Shown: positions 45,381-53,843 of the stretch, piece after piece
Position numbering within the stretch: position 1 is the first letter of the stretch
Layout of the letters: each line of letters starts with the position of its first letter
From: Streptomyces sp. ISL-11
Lineage (GTDB): Bacteria; Actinomycetota; Actinomycetes; Streptomycetales; Streptomycetaceae
Direction of reading: 5' to 3'
NCBI RefSeq assembly: GCF_018614525.1
Contig: NZ_JAGGOL010000008.1
Span: 1 to 64,000, forward strand
DNA: 64,000 nucleotides
Program-made: the position numbers and the translations under genes
The notes under the pieces: generated by a model
Database searches by the model: none
What the model saw: only the letters and a program-made list of their open reading frames with translations
Told to the model about the DNA's origin: nothing

Positions 45381-46076
45381 GTGCGCGTGCGGGACCGGCC
45401 GGACGGCAAGCGGAGCGCGAACGGCAAGAGCTTCGACCCCGAGAGGCTCTTCCTGCCACCCGACGACGACCTCGCCCCCAACCGGCCGGGCGAGACCCTC
45501 CGGGCGCGCTTGGACGCGTCGGGCACCGGCCGCGCCGCGCTCGTCCTCGCCCGGCTGCTCGGCCGGCGGCCCGTGGAGGACGTCTGGCGCCGGGCGCTGG
45601 CCGCCGAGCAGGCCGTCGGGGCGGCACTGGAGGAGCTGACGGCCGGGGGCTGGGACGTGGTGCACTCCGTCGTCCTGCCGGGCGACACGGTCGTCTCCCA
45701 CCTGCTGATAGGCCCTGGCGGTGTCTTCGCCGTCGCCGCGACGGCGGGCCGACGGGCGCACGTCCACGTGGGAGAGACCCTGGTCCGCCTGTCCCGGGAG
45801 CGGCAGTCGCTCCCGTACGTCCGCGAGATCCGGCACGCCGCGGCGCGGGCCTCTCACGTGCTGTCGCGGGGGTGCGGCTTCCTGGTCCGGGTGCGGCCGG
45901 TCCTGGTGGTCGTCGGCGCTGCGAGCCTGGAGGTGGCCCCCGAGCTGGACGACGTGCGGGTGCTGCGCGAGACGGAGGTGTCCGGCCTGGGCGCGGAGGC
46001 CGGCGAGCTGCACCCCCGCCGGGCCGACCGGGTCCACACCGTCGCCCGCAACCGCCGGGTGTGGCTCTGGGCGTGA
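45381..46076 (+). CDS. NERD-like (nuclease-related) domain protein
   Basis: About 231 residues. The central part AAEQAVGAALEELTAGGWDVVHSVVLPGDTVVSHLLIGPGGVFAVAATAG matches the NERD pattern (Glu, then H-L-hydrophobic-GPGGVF). The C-terminal half has VVVGAASLEVAPELDDVRVLRETEV. NERD proteins are related to restriction-type nucleases, but their role in Streptomyces is not settled. The usual acidic catalytic residues are hard to place here. GTG 45381 chosen after GGGTGGGGG; GTG codons at 45375 and 45378 cannot be excluded. Confidence 0.65.
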   Translation: MRVRDRPDGKRSANGKSFDPERLFLPPDDDLAPNRPGETLRARLDASGTGRAALVLARLLGRRPVEDVWRRALAAEQAVGAALEELTAGGWDVVHSVVLPGDTVVSHLLIGPGGVFAVAATAGRRAHVHVGETLVRLSRERQSLPYVREIRHAAARASHVLSRGCGFLVRVRPVLVVVGAASLEVAPELDDVRVLRETEVSGLGAEAGELHPRRADRVHTVARNRRVWLWA

Positions 46077-46150
46077 GGGCGCGTGCGGCTCCCGCCGGGG
46101 GTTGGGTGGTGTCCTGCGGGATCTTCGGCTGCGGGCCGGCTTTGCCGCGT

Positions 46151-46304
46151 GGCCGCCTGCGGCGGGGCGGGTCGTCTTTGCCGCCTGCGGCGGCGGGCGC
46201 CCTGCGGGCGCGTCCTCAATCGCCGGACGGGCTGATTGTGGCTGAGCTCAGCCACAATCAGCCCGTTGGGGGCACCTCCCAGCGGTAGCTGGGGGAGATT
46301 GAGG
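46151..46304. repeat. repeat block with 36-bp perfect palindrome between convergent genes
   Basis: 46175-46234 repeats 15451-15510 almost base for base. A dispersed-repeat unit (46212-46232) runs into a perfect palindrome at 46229-46264 (arm GGGCTGATTGTGGCTGAG). A further inverse unit ends at GATTGAGGACA (about 46304). It separates the ends of the NERD-like and blaI-like genes and is probably a bidirectional terminator. Confidence 0.7.
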
Positions 46305-46379
46305 ACACCACCGCGCAGCGGTGGGCGCACGACACGGCCCGCAGCCGCCCGCTCACATGATCCGCCGGGCACCGCCCGG

Positions 46380-46796
46380 CTAGGGCAGCGGCTGGCGCGG
46401 CCCGGGGAAGGCGGGGGTCAGGAGTGCGCGCAGCAGCGCCTCGTCCGTGGGCGGCAACTCGGCGACGAACCGCGCCAGCACGACCTCCCGGTCGGCCGGG
46501 CCGTCGAGGATCTTGCGCATCCGGCGCGCGGCCAGCCCCGCCTCGTCGGTCACCGGCGCGTAGGCGTAGGCGCGGCCGCGCGGGGTGCGGGTGAGGACCT
46601 CCTTGCCGAGCAACCGGCTCAGGATCGTCACCACCGTGCTGTACGTCAGCTCGCCCGCCAGCCGGCTCTGCACCTCGCGGGGCGTGAGCGGACCCTCGGC
46701 CCGCTGCAGCGCGGCGAGCACCTCGCCCTCCAGCGCGCCGTTGGCACGGCGTCGGCCGTGGCGTGCCGCGGCGGGGGTCGGTGTGACGGTTTCCAT
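46380..46796 (-). CDS. BlaI/MecI/CopY-family transcriptional repressor
   Basis: 138 residues. Penicillinase-repressor winged helix: NGALEGEVLAALQRAEGPLTPREVQSRL, then the recognition part ELTYSTVVTILSRLLGKEVLTRTPRGRAYAYAP and a helical dimerisation tail. In BlaI/MecI systems the repressor is cleaved when a BlaR1/MecR1 sensor meets a beta-lactam; no M56 sensor gene is adjacent here. ATG with AAGGAA about 12 bases upstream. Divergent from the penicillin-binding protein gene, with the TTTACA/TGTAAA operator between them. Confidence 0.85.
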   Translation of the reverse strand: METVTPTPAAARHGRRRANGALEGEVLAALQRAEGPLTPREVQSRLAGELTYSTVVTILSRLLGKEVLTRTPRGRAYAYAPVTDEAGLAARRMRKILDGPADREVVLARFVAELPPTDEALLRALLTPAFPGPRQPLP

Positions 46797-46856
46797 GGCG
46801 TGCCGCGTTCCTTCTGCTGGTCTCGCGTATGGCTGTGTGCCGGACCGCTGTCCGCA

Positions 46857-46872
46857 TTTACAGGGATGTAAA
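46857..46872. promoter_or_regulatory. BlaI/CopY-type operator between repressor and penicillin-binding protein genes
   Basis: TTTACA-GGGA-TGTAAA, perfect 6-bp arms with the TACA...TGTA core of BlaI/MecI/CopY operators. It lies 61 bp before the repressor ATG and 91 bp before the PBP GTG, so one site can control both. A second small palindrome ACCCGAACGGGT follows at 46884-46895. Confidence 0.75.
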
Positions 46873-46962
46873 AACGATACGGTACCCGAACGGGTCTCAT
46901 GATTTGGAATCCACGGACAAGGGGCGTACCGGGCGGGTATCCCGAGGCCGTAGGGTCGAGCG

Positions 46963-48987
46963 GTGTTCGAACGACGAAACAGGACGCACGCCCGGAAGCA
47001 TTCCGCCCCGCCCCGCCGTAGGCGCGCCGCCCCCCGCAAGCGGCGGCTCCTGCCCGCCTACCCCCGGCCGGGCCGGCAGGGCTTCCGGCGCTGGGTGCCG
47101 TCGTGGCGCCAGACACTGGGCGCCTTCCTGTCCGTGGCCGGCGCCCTGACCGCCCTGGTGGCGATCATGTACATACGGACGGACATACCCTCCGACCTCA
47201 ACGCCTTCGCCACCCAGCAGGACAACGTCTACTACTGGGCCGACGGCACCGAGATGGCCCGCACCGGCGAGGTCAACCGTCAGGACACCGACCTGAAGAA
47301 GGTCCCGGAGAAGGTCCGGTGGGCGGCGCTGGCGGCCGAGAACGAGACGTTCTACTCCGACAGCGGCATCTCGCCGAGCGGCATGGTGCGCGCCGTCTCC
47401 AAGATGGTCACGGGCGGCAGCACCCAGGGCGGCTCGACCATCACCCAGCAGTACGTGAAGAACGCCTACCTCAACCAGGAGCAGACCTTCACCCGCAAGC
47501 TCACCGAGATGTTCATCGCCATCAAGCTGGACAACCGGATGAGCAAGGACGACATCCTGGAGGGCTACCTCAACACCAGCTGGTTCGGGCGCGGCACCTA
47601 CGGCATCCAGCGGGCCTCCCACGCCTACTACGACAAGGACGTCTCGCAGCTCAACGCCAGCGAGGGCGCGTTCCTCGCGTCGCTGCTCAAGGGCGCCGGC
47701 CTGTACGACCCCGCGCTCGGCTCCAAGAACCACGAGCGGGCCGTGGAGCGCTGGAAGTGGATCCTCGACCGGATGGTCGTCACCGGCAAGCTCTCCCAGG
47801 AGGAGCGGGCCCGCTACACCACCTTCCCCGAGCCCAAGGCCCCGCCGAGGCCGGCGGGCCTCACCGGCCAGACCGGCTACCTCGTGGAGACGGCCCGCGC
47901 CTACGTCAGCGCCCACACCGAGGTCTCCGACCACGACTTCGACCTCGGCGGCTACCAGATCCGCACCACCTTCGAGCGGCCGGGCATGGACGCGCTGAAC
48001 AAGGCCGTCGAGGAGGTGAGCGGCCGCCTCGACCCGGAGAAGCGGGAGGCCGACCGGGACGTGCGCATCGGAGCCGCCTCGGTCACCACCGACGGGCGCA
48101 TCGTCGCCCTGCACGGCGGCCCCGGCTACCTCAAGCAGGGTTTCAACGACGCCAACTCCTCCGTCGTCCCGGCCGGCACGGCCTTCACGCCCTTCGTCTA
48201 CGCCGCCGCCCTGCGCGACGGCGTCCAGCTCGAACGCGGCAAACCCCGCACACCCGTCTCCCCGTCGACCGTCTACGACGGCGACAACAAGGTGTCCCTG
48301 CGCACTCCGGAGGGCCCGTACTGGGACCGCTCCGGGAAGATCGTCAAGGGTGTCAACGACGGCGGGAAGTCCTGGGGGAAGATCAGCCTCAAGGAAGCGG
48401 TCGCGCAGTCCGTCAACACCCCGATGATGCAGCTGGGCATGGACGTGGGACTGGACCAGGTCGGCGACACCGCCGTCCGCGCGGGCCTGCTCAGGAACAG
48501 CCTCGGAACGAAGGTTCCCGTCTTCTCCCTGGGGACCACGACGCCCAGCGCCATCCGCATGGCCGGCGCGTACGGCACGTTCGCCGCCCGGGGCCTGCAC
48601 AGCGAGCCGTACTCCGTGGACAGGCTGAGCCGCAACGGCAACGCCGTCCCCGTCGAGAAGCCGAGCGCCGAGCGGGCCCTGCCCGAACGGGTCGCGGCCG
48701 CCGTCGACGACGCCCTGCGCGACGCGGTCAGGCGCGGCAGCGCCACCACCGCGCGGGCGGCCGGGTCCGACGCTGCGGGCAAGACCGGCACCGGGCAGGA
48801 CAACAAGTCGGCCTGGTTCGTCGGCTACCGCGGCAAGCTGTCGACCGCCGTCTCGCTCTCCCGCATCGACCCCAAGACGCAGGAACTGCTGTCGCTGGAC
48901 GGCCTCGGCGGCGCCGCGAAGTCCACGCCGGGCAGCGTCTTCCCCATCGACATCTGGACGAAGTACATGACCGCGCGGAAGAGCTGA
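46963..48987 (+). CDS. class A penicillin-binding protein with lost SxxK motif
   Basis: 674-residue membrane-anchored cell-wall synthase. A basic N-terminus and one helix (about 51-71) precede a GT51 glycosyltransferase domain with the catalytic Glu126 (AAENETFYSDSG), GGSTQGGSTITQQYVKN and RKLTEMFIAIKLDNRMSKDDILEGYLN. The transpeptidase domain keeps SVN (483-485) and KTG (607-609), but the nucleophile motif, normally G-S-T-F-K-P, reads AGTAFTPF (Thr406 for Ser, Thr409 for Lys). Glycan polymerisation should be intact and cross-linking lost or altered (inference). GTG start behind AGGG. Divergent from a BlaI-type repressor gene and probably under its control. Confidence 0.88.
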   Translation: MFERRNRTHARKHSAPPRRRRAAPRKRRLLPAYPRPGRQGFRRWVPSWRQTLGAFLSVAGALTALVAIMYIRTDIPSDLNAFATQQDNVYYWADGTEMARTGEVNRQDTDLKKVPEKVRWAALAAENETFYSDSGISPSGMVRAVSKMVTGGSTQGGSTITQQYVKNAYLNQEQTFTRKLTEMFIAIKLDNRMSKDDILEGYLNTSWFGRGTYGIQRASHAYYDKDVSQLNASEGAFLASLLKGAGLYDPALGSKNHERAVERWKWILDRMVVTGKLSQEERARYTTFPEPKAPPRPAGLTGQTGYLVETARAYVSAHTEVSDHDFDLGGYQIRTTFERPGMDALNKAVEEVSGRLDPEKREADRDVRIGAASVTTDGRIVALHGGPGYLKQGFNDANSSVVPAGTAFTPFVYAAALRDGVQLERGKPRTPVSPSTVYDGDNKVSLRTPEGPYWDRSGKIVKGVNDGGKSWGKISLKEAVAQSVNTPMMQLGMDVGLDQVGDTAVRAGLLRNSLGTKVPVFSLGTTTPSAIRMAGAYGTFAARGLHSEPYSVDRLSRNGNAVPVEKPSAERALPERVAAAVDDALRDAVRRGSATTARAAGSDAAGKTGTGQDNKSAWFVGYRGKLSTAVSLSRIDPKTQELLSLDGLGGAAKSTPGSVFPIDIWTKYMTARKS

Positions 48988-49023
48988 CGCCGCCCCGGGC
49001 GCCGGACCCGCTTCGGCGCCCGG

Positions 49024-49163
49024 CCCGCTTCGTGACGAAGCGGGCCTGCTTCTCGACGAAGCCCGGCCTGCTTCTCGACGAAGCCCGGCCTGCTTCTCGA
49101 CGAAGCCCGGCCTGCCGGCCTACTTCTTGACGAAGCCCGGCCTGCCGGCCTACTTCTTGACGA
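49024..49163. repeat. hairpin and 22-bp tandem repeats copied from the end of the deacetylase gene
   Basis: A perfect hairpin GCCCGCTTCG-TGA-CGAAGCGGGC (49024-49046) follows the PBP gene. Then come copies of a 22-base unit, CTTCTCGACGAAGCCCGGCC plus TG, at about 49049, 49071 and 49093. A longer variant with CTTCTTGACGAAG and an extra CCGGCCTA starts at 49123. The last CTTCTTGACGAAG (49153-49165) is the true 3' end of the deacetylase gene (FVKK-stop). The array appears to be tandem duplication of that gene end, and each unit is near-palindromic. Confidence 0.75.
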
Positions 49164-50442
49164 AGGTGGACCAGTCCGGCGCCTGGGCCGGGTCCAGCCC
49201 GCGCAGCTTCGTCAGCACCTTCGGGTCCTGGGCGTCCAGCCAGTCGGCGAGCTGCTTGAACGACACACAGCGCACCCCGTCGCGCTTGCACACCGACTTC
49301 ATGACGTCCTCGATGGCCTTCATGTAGATGCCACCGTTCCAGTCCTCGAAGTGGTTGCCGATGAACAGCGGGGCACGGCTGCCGTTGTAGACGCGCTCGA
49401 AACCGTTCAGATAGCCGTCCCGCGTCAGCTTCCGCCACTCGGCGTACTTCGCGGGGTCGCCCTTGGTGTTGTCACCGGACTGGTTGTAGAGGAAGTTGAA
49501 GTCCATCGACAGGACCTGCTTCTCGCTCTTCGGATACGGCAGCAGCTGCAGCGGGAAATTCCAGATGCCCTTGGTCTGCGAGGGCCAGATCTGGAAGTCG
49601 CCGGGCGAGCTCGCGTCGTACCGCCAGCCGTAGGACTTCGCGGCGGTGAGGAGGTTCTGCTGCCCCTCCAGGCAGGGCGCACGGCCGCCCACCAGCTCCT
49701 TCTTGAAGTCGAAGGGCAGCGGGGGCAGGTTCGTGTAGCCGGTGTTCGTCTTCCAGTTCTGGACGAATGAATACGACTGGTCGATCTCGCTCTTCCACTC
49801 CGCCGTGCTCCAGTCGTTGCCGCCCTTGGCGCCGCAGAAGTGCCCGTTGAAGTGGGTGCCTATCTCATTGCCGTCCAGCCACGCGCCCCGCAGCTGGGCC
49901 AGCGTGTCCTTGATGTGCGCGTCCGTCGCGAAGGAGATCGCCGCGTCACCCGGCTTGTGCTGCGGCGGCTTGTACAGCGTCGCCTTCGACTTCGGCAGCA
50001 GGTACATGCTGGTGAGGAAGAACGTCATCTGGGCGTTGTTCTGCTTGGCGGTCTCGCGGAAGTGCGAGAAGAGGTGGTCGTCGCCCTCCAGCGCGCCGTC
50101 CCAGGAGAAGACCACGAACTGCGGCGGCTTCTCGCCCGGCTTGAGCTTCACGGGCTTGGGCTGCTTGGGCTGCGGACCGGTGGAGGACGTCGAGCCGTCC
50201 CCGAGCACCCGGACCTTGCCGTCCCACTTCTCCTCGGGCTTCGCGCTCGGCGACGACTCCTCGTCCGCCTCGCCGCCCGGAGCGTTCTTCGCCTTGCCCT
50301 TCGACCCCGCGGAAGCGGTCGGAGAACCGCCCTTCGCGTCGGTGTCCTTGCCGGAATCGCAGGCCGACAGCCCCAGGCCGAGGGCGGCCACGGCGCCCAC
50401 GGTGACCAGAGCCGTCGCGCCGCGTACGGTCCTTATCGACAA
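49150..50442 (-). CDS. polysaccharide-deacetylase-like lipoprotein
   Basis: About 430 residues. Lipobox LGLSAC near residue 28, then a disordered Gly/Ser/Lys/Pro linker (to about 110) and a CE4/NodB-like barrel. The first motif is VVFSWDGA (the usual TFDDG keeps one Asp, the second being Gly) and the metal motif is GTHFNGHFCG (His-x3-His). Long Trp/Asn-rich loops follow (FNFLYNQSGDN, GNHFEDWNGGIYMKAI). Likely removes acetyl groups from wall or capsular sugar, but the missing Asp leaves activity uncertain. TTG 50442 chosen because GGTAGG lies just upstream and the lipoprotein signal is then of normal length; 50463 is an alternative. Confidence 0.78.
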   Translation of the reverse strand: MSIRTVRGATALVTVGAVAALGLGLSACDSGKDTDAKGGSPTASAGSKGKAKNAPGGEADEESSPSAKPEEKWDGKVRVLGDGSTSSTGPQPKQPKPVKLKPGEKPPQFVVFSWDGALEGDDHLFSHFRETAKQNNAQMTFFLTSMYLLPKSKATLYKPPQHKPGDAAISFATDAHIKDTLAQLRGAWLDGNEIGTHFNGHFCGAKGGNDWSTAEWKSEIDQSYSFVQNWKTNTGYTNLPPLPFDFKKELVGGRAPCLEGQQNLLTAAKSYGWRYDASSPGDFQIWPSQTKGIWNFPLQLLPYPKSEKQVLSMDFNFLYNQSGDNTKGDPAKYAEWRKLTRDGYLNGFERVYNGSRAPLFIGNHFEDWNGGIYMKAIEDVMKSVCKRDGVRCVSFKQLADWLDAQDPKVLTKLRGLDPAQAPDWSTFVKK

Positions 50443-50485
50443 CTTCCTACCCCCTGGCGCCAAAACAGATGTTCTGACGCCAGTA

Positions 50486-51238
50486 TCACAGGTCGTACGA
50501 TCGGCCCCGCAGCGCCGGGTGGTCCGCGACCACCGTGCACGACCCCGGCGCGATCTCGGTGAACCCCGCGTCCCGCACCACCGGCAGCCCGCTCGTGGTC
50601 AGAGCGGCCCAGCGCGCGGGCTCCGCCGTCCGCACCGCCAGCGCGAAACCGGCCGCCCGCCAGGCGTCCCGCGCCGCGCCGTCCAGCTCCCACCACGCCA
50701 GCTGGGCGCCGTGGCCCGCCTGGGCCATGGCCTTGCCGGCCGACATCTCCAGCTCCGGGTTCAGCCACAGCACCGGCACCGACGCGTCCGGCGCCGGCGG
50801 CGGCCCGGCATCGTCCAGGTCCGTGCCCGAGACCTGGAGCTTGACCAGTTCCTTGGGCCAGCCGTCCAGCGGTACGGGCGGGAAGACGCGCACCTCCGCC
50901 CGCTCGCCCGGCACCGTGATGCCCGGCAGCCCCGACGCCTTCCGCCACTCCGCGCCCCGCGCCCGGCGCACCACCTTGCGGATCCTCGCGTCCTGCCAGT
51001 CCCGCACCGCGCGCGCCCACGCGCCGTCCTCGCCGTCGGCACCGGGGAGCGACCGCTCGTCCGACAGCAGCGTGAGCACCGCGCGGGCCGCGGTCTCCAG
51101 CGCGTCCGTACGGGCCGGCGGCTCCGCCTTCTCGATCCGGACGACGAGCGGCAGCACGAACTGCGGCGCCTTGTCCCGGGGGTTCTCACCGGGGTACTCG
51201 CCGGCGGTGGTGGGCGAAGTGGTGTCAGGGCTGGTCAC
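50486..51238 (-). CDS. PTH2-like peptidyl-tRNA hydrolase family protein
   Basis: 250 residues. The C-terminal half carries the PTH2 pattern: VLWLNPELEMSAGKAMAQAGHGAQLAWWEL with the conserved Lys and His-Gly, and IAPGSCTVVADHP at the end. The N-terminal 110 residues (PQFVLPLVVRIEKAEPPARTDALETAARAV...) are extra compared with ordinary PTH2 and of unknown role. It may hydrolyse peptidyl-tRNA or act on another aminoacyl ester. GTG 51238 chosen; a GTG at 51244 is equally possible. Upstream of and on the same strand as the deacetylase-like gene (43 bp). Confidence 0.8.
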   Translation of the reverse strand: MTSPDTTSPTTAGEYPGENPRDKAPQFVLPLVVRIEKAEPPARTDALETAARAVLTLLSDERSLPGADGEDGAWARAVRDWQDARIRKVVRRARGAEWRKASGLPGITVPGERAEVRVFPPVPLDGWPKELVKLQVSGTDLDDAGPPPAPDASVPVLWLNPELEMSAGKAMAQAGHGAQLAWWELDGAARDAWRAAGFALAVRTAEPARWAALTTSGLPVVRDAGFTEIAPGSCTVVADHPALRGRSYDL

Positions 51239-51344
51239 GGCCACCAGTCTGCCAGCCGTCCGGTGGGCGGCCGGACGGGCCCATTTTTTGGCGCGGGCCC
51301 GCTTGCCGCGGCGCGCGTGAGAGCACGGGGCTCCGCCCCGGACC

Positions 51345-51688
51345 CCGGTCCTCAAACGCCGGACGGGCTGGATTTGGCGCGGGCCCGCTCGCAGCGGACG
51401 GGAGGTGGGCCGGCAGTGCCCTGCCGACGGTCCTGAGGTCGCACCCCGGACCGGCTCGCGGCGAACGCGCGCCCCCGACGCCCGTCAGGCAAGCGCCGGA
51501 CAGGCCGTAAATCAAGTCTGTCCGGCGATTGAGGTCACCCCCCCCGGGTGCGGGTCACCGCCCCGTGCCCTGGGCCGGCTCGCGGCGAACGCGCGCCCCT
51601 GACGGCCGTCAGCCAGTCGCCGGACAGGCCGTGAACCAAGCCCGTCCGGCGATTGAGGACACCACCCCGGTGCGGGTCACCGCCCCCG
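51345..51688. repeat. repeat region with a 124-bp tandem duplication
   Basis: Dispersed-repeat units at about 51350-51371 and inverse units near 51520-51533 and 51640-51660. Two copies of a segment of about 115-124 bp (51451-51574 and 51575-51688), each starting CCGGCTCGCGGCGAACGCGC and ending GTGCGGGTCACCGCCCC. TTGGCGCGGGCCCGCT also occurs twice (51286 and 51374). No gene between 51239 and 51688. Together the region separates zapE from the PTH2-like gene. Confidence 0.7.
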
Positions 51689-52789
51689 CTAGTCCGCGAC
51701 CAGCGACTTCGCATCGCGCGCCAGCGCCGTCAGCCGCGAGATCGCGCGGAAGTACTTCTTGCGGTAGCCACCGTTCAGCATCTCCTCGCTGAACAGTTCG
51801 TCGAAGGGCCGCCCCGACGCCAGCACCGGCACCTCGCGGTCGTAGAGCCGGTCCGCCAGGACCACCAGCCGCAGGGCCGTGGACTGGTCCGCCACCGGCT
51901 CCACGCCGGTCAGGCACACCGCGCGCACGGAGTCGCACATCGCTCCGTAGCGGCTCGGGTGGACCTTGGAGAGGTGGTCGAGGAGGGCGGGGAAGGCGTC
52001 CAGGGAGGCGCCGGGCGTCGCGTGCGCCGCGCGGGTGACGGTGGCGTCGTCGTGCGGGGCCGGTGCCTGCGGCAGGCCGCGGTGGCGGTAGTCCTCGCCG
52101 TCGATGCGCAGCGGGCGGAAGTGTGCGGACAGGCCCTGGATCTCGCGCAGGAAGTCGGCCGACGCGAAGCGGCCCTCGCCGAGCTTGCCCGGCAGCGTGT
52201 TGGAGGTCGCGGCGAGCGCCACGCCCGCGTCGACGAGCTTGCCCAGCAGGGTCGAGACGAGCACGGTGTCGCCCGGGTCGTCCAGCTCGAATTCGTCGAT
52301 GCACAGCAGCCGGTGTTCGCCGAGGGTGCGGACGGTCTGCTGGAAGCCCAGCGCGCCGACGAGGTTGGTCAGCTCCACGAACGTGCCGAACGCCTTCTGC
52401 TCGGGCGCGGCCGGGGTGGCGTGCCAGAGGGAGGCCAGCAGGTGGGTCTTGCCGACGCCGTAGCCGCCGTCGAGGTAGACGCCGCGCGGACCGGCGGCGG
52501 GCTTGGCCTCGCGCCGGAACCAGCGCTTGCGGCCGCTGCCGCTCGCGCTCGCGCCGCCGAGACCGGCGGCGAAGTCGCTCAGCACCCGCACGGCCTCGGC
52601 CTGGCTGGGCTGGTCGGCGGCCGGGATGTAGTTGTCGAAGCGCACGGAGTCGAAGCGCGGCGGCGGCACCATCTCGGCGACCAGACGGTCGGCCGGGACG
52701 TGCGGGGCGCGCGAGGTCAGTGCGATCGGCGCGCCGGAGCCGTCGGCGGACGGCGAGGCGCTGGCGGCGGAGGCGGTGGAGGGCGACAC
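51689..52789 (-). CDS. zapE: AFG1/ZapE-family ATPase
   Basis: 366 residues, single AAA-type P-loop ATPase. Walker A GGYGVGKTHLLASLW, Walker B LLCIDEFELDDPGDT, sensor segment LAATSNTLPGKLGEGRFASADF and the C-terminal RLVVLADRLYDREVPVLASG...FDELFSEEM...YRKKYFRAISRL, as in ZapE/AFG1. In E. coli ZapE acts at the division ring; the mitochondrial homologue works with proteases. The N-terminal 25 residues are Ala/Ser-rich and may not all be translated. Divergent from the RibD-like gene. Confidence 0.9.
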   Translation of the reverse strand: MSPSTASAASASPSADGSGAPIALTSRAPHVPADRLVAEMVPPPRFDSVRFDNYIPAADQPSQAEAVRVLSDFAAGLGGASASGSGRKRWFRREAKPAAGPRGVYLDGGYGVGKTHLLASLWHATPAAPEQKAFGTFVELTNLVGALGFQQTVRTLGEHRLLCIDEFELDDPGDTVLVSTLLGKLVDAGVALAATSNTLPGKLGEGRFASADFLREIQGLSAHFRPLRIDGEDYRHRGLPQAPAPHDDATVTRAAHATPGASLDAFPALLDHLSKVHPSRYGAMCDSVRAVCLTGVEPVADQSTALRLVVLADRLYDREVPVLASGRPFDELFSEEMLNGGYRKKYFRAISRLTALARDAKSLVAD

Positions 52790-52860
52790 AGCCGTCCAGC
52801 CTAGCCGCTGTCCGCCCGCTGCCGGGCCGGGGAACAGCGAGCCATGTCACACTGCGGCCT

Positions 52861-53649
52861 ATGCGACGCCTGTTCCCCTTCCCGCTCACCCCGTCCGACA
52901 GCGAAGACCGCACCTGGGACCTGGCCGAGCTGGCCGAGTCCTACGCCTACCCGGAGACCCCGGGAGGAGCGGCGGGATCGGGGGGCCACGGATGGCTGCG
53001 GGCCAATATGGTCTCCTCCCTCGACGGCGCGGCCCATCACGAGGGGCGCTCCCAGCCGCTGTCCTCGAACGCCGACATGCGGATCTTCGGCACCCTGCGG
53101 GGCCTCGCCGACGCCGTGGTGGTGGGGGCCGAGACCGTACGGCAGGAGGGCTACCGGCCCGCGCGGGCCCGGGAGGCGTTCGCGGCGCGCCGCGCGGCGC
53201 TCGGTCAGGGGCCCGCGCCGGCGATCGCGGTCGTGAGCGCCGGTCTCGACCTGGACTTCTCACTTCCGTTGTTCACCGAGCCGCTGGTGCCGACGATCGT
53301 GCTGACCGGTGAGGACGCCCCCGAGGACCGCGTGGCCGCGGCGCGCGCGGCGGGTGCGGAGGTGATCGCCGCGGGGGAGGGCCGGCGGGTCGATCCGGCG
53401 CTCGTGCCCCGGGTGCTGGCCGGGCGGGGGCTGACGCGGCTGCTGACGGAGGGCGGCCCCCGGCTGCTGGGTCAGTTCGTGGCGGCGGGCGTGCTGGACG
53501 AGATGTGCCTGTCCCTGGCCCCGGTGGCGGTGTCGGGGACGGCGGCACGGATCGTCAATGGTCCCCCCGTCGTGGTGCCGGAACGATTCGCCCTGGCGTC
53601 GGTCATAGAAGAATCAGGATTCCTCTTCACCAGGTACCACCGGATCTGA
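52861..53649 (+). CDS. RibD C-terminal-like pyrimidine reductase family protein
   Basis: 262 residues. Reductase fold of the RibD C-terminal domain: WLRANMVSSLDGAAHHEGRSQPLSSNADMRIF near the N-terminus, DAVVVGAETVRQEGYRPAR and LTRLLTEGGPRLLGQFVAAGVLDEMCLSLAPV near the C-terminus, matching NADPH- and substrate-binding segments. RibD itself reduces a riboflavin precursor; stand-alone copies in actinobacteria often have unknown substrates. ATG start. 71 bp from zapE on the opposite strand. Confidence 0.85.
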   Translation: MRRLFPFPLTPSDSEDRTWDLAELAESYAYPETPGGAAGSGGHGWLRANMVSSLDGAAHHEGRSQPLSSNADMRIFGTLRGLADAVVVGAETVRQEGYRPARAREAFAARRAALGQGPAPAIAVVSAGLDLDFSLPLFTEPLVPTIVLTGEDAPEDRVAAARAAGAEVIAAGEGRRVDPALVPRVLAGRGLTRLLTEGGPRLLGQFVAAGVLDEMCLSLAPVAVSGTAARIVNGPPVVVPERFALASVIEESGFLFTRYHRI

Positions 53650-53843
53650 CACGTGCCACCGGATCCGACGGGCGCCACCGGATCCGACCATCGGCGGAAT
53701 TGCCCGTTCCGGTTACCTGTCGATGGGCAGAATTGAGTCAGACGCGCCCCCAGGGGCACGAGATCGGGACAGGCGGGCCCGCTGGGCCCGCGCAGGATGG
53801 TTTCTGTTGGGCCCGGTGGCCCACGAAGGAGAAGGGACCCACC

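Noticed and set aside
49047..49150. Short regular repeats considered as a CRISPR array
   Set aside because: The units abut without unique spacers, are derived from the neighbouring gene end, and no cas genes are present.
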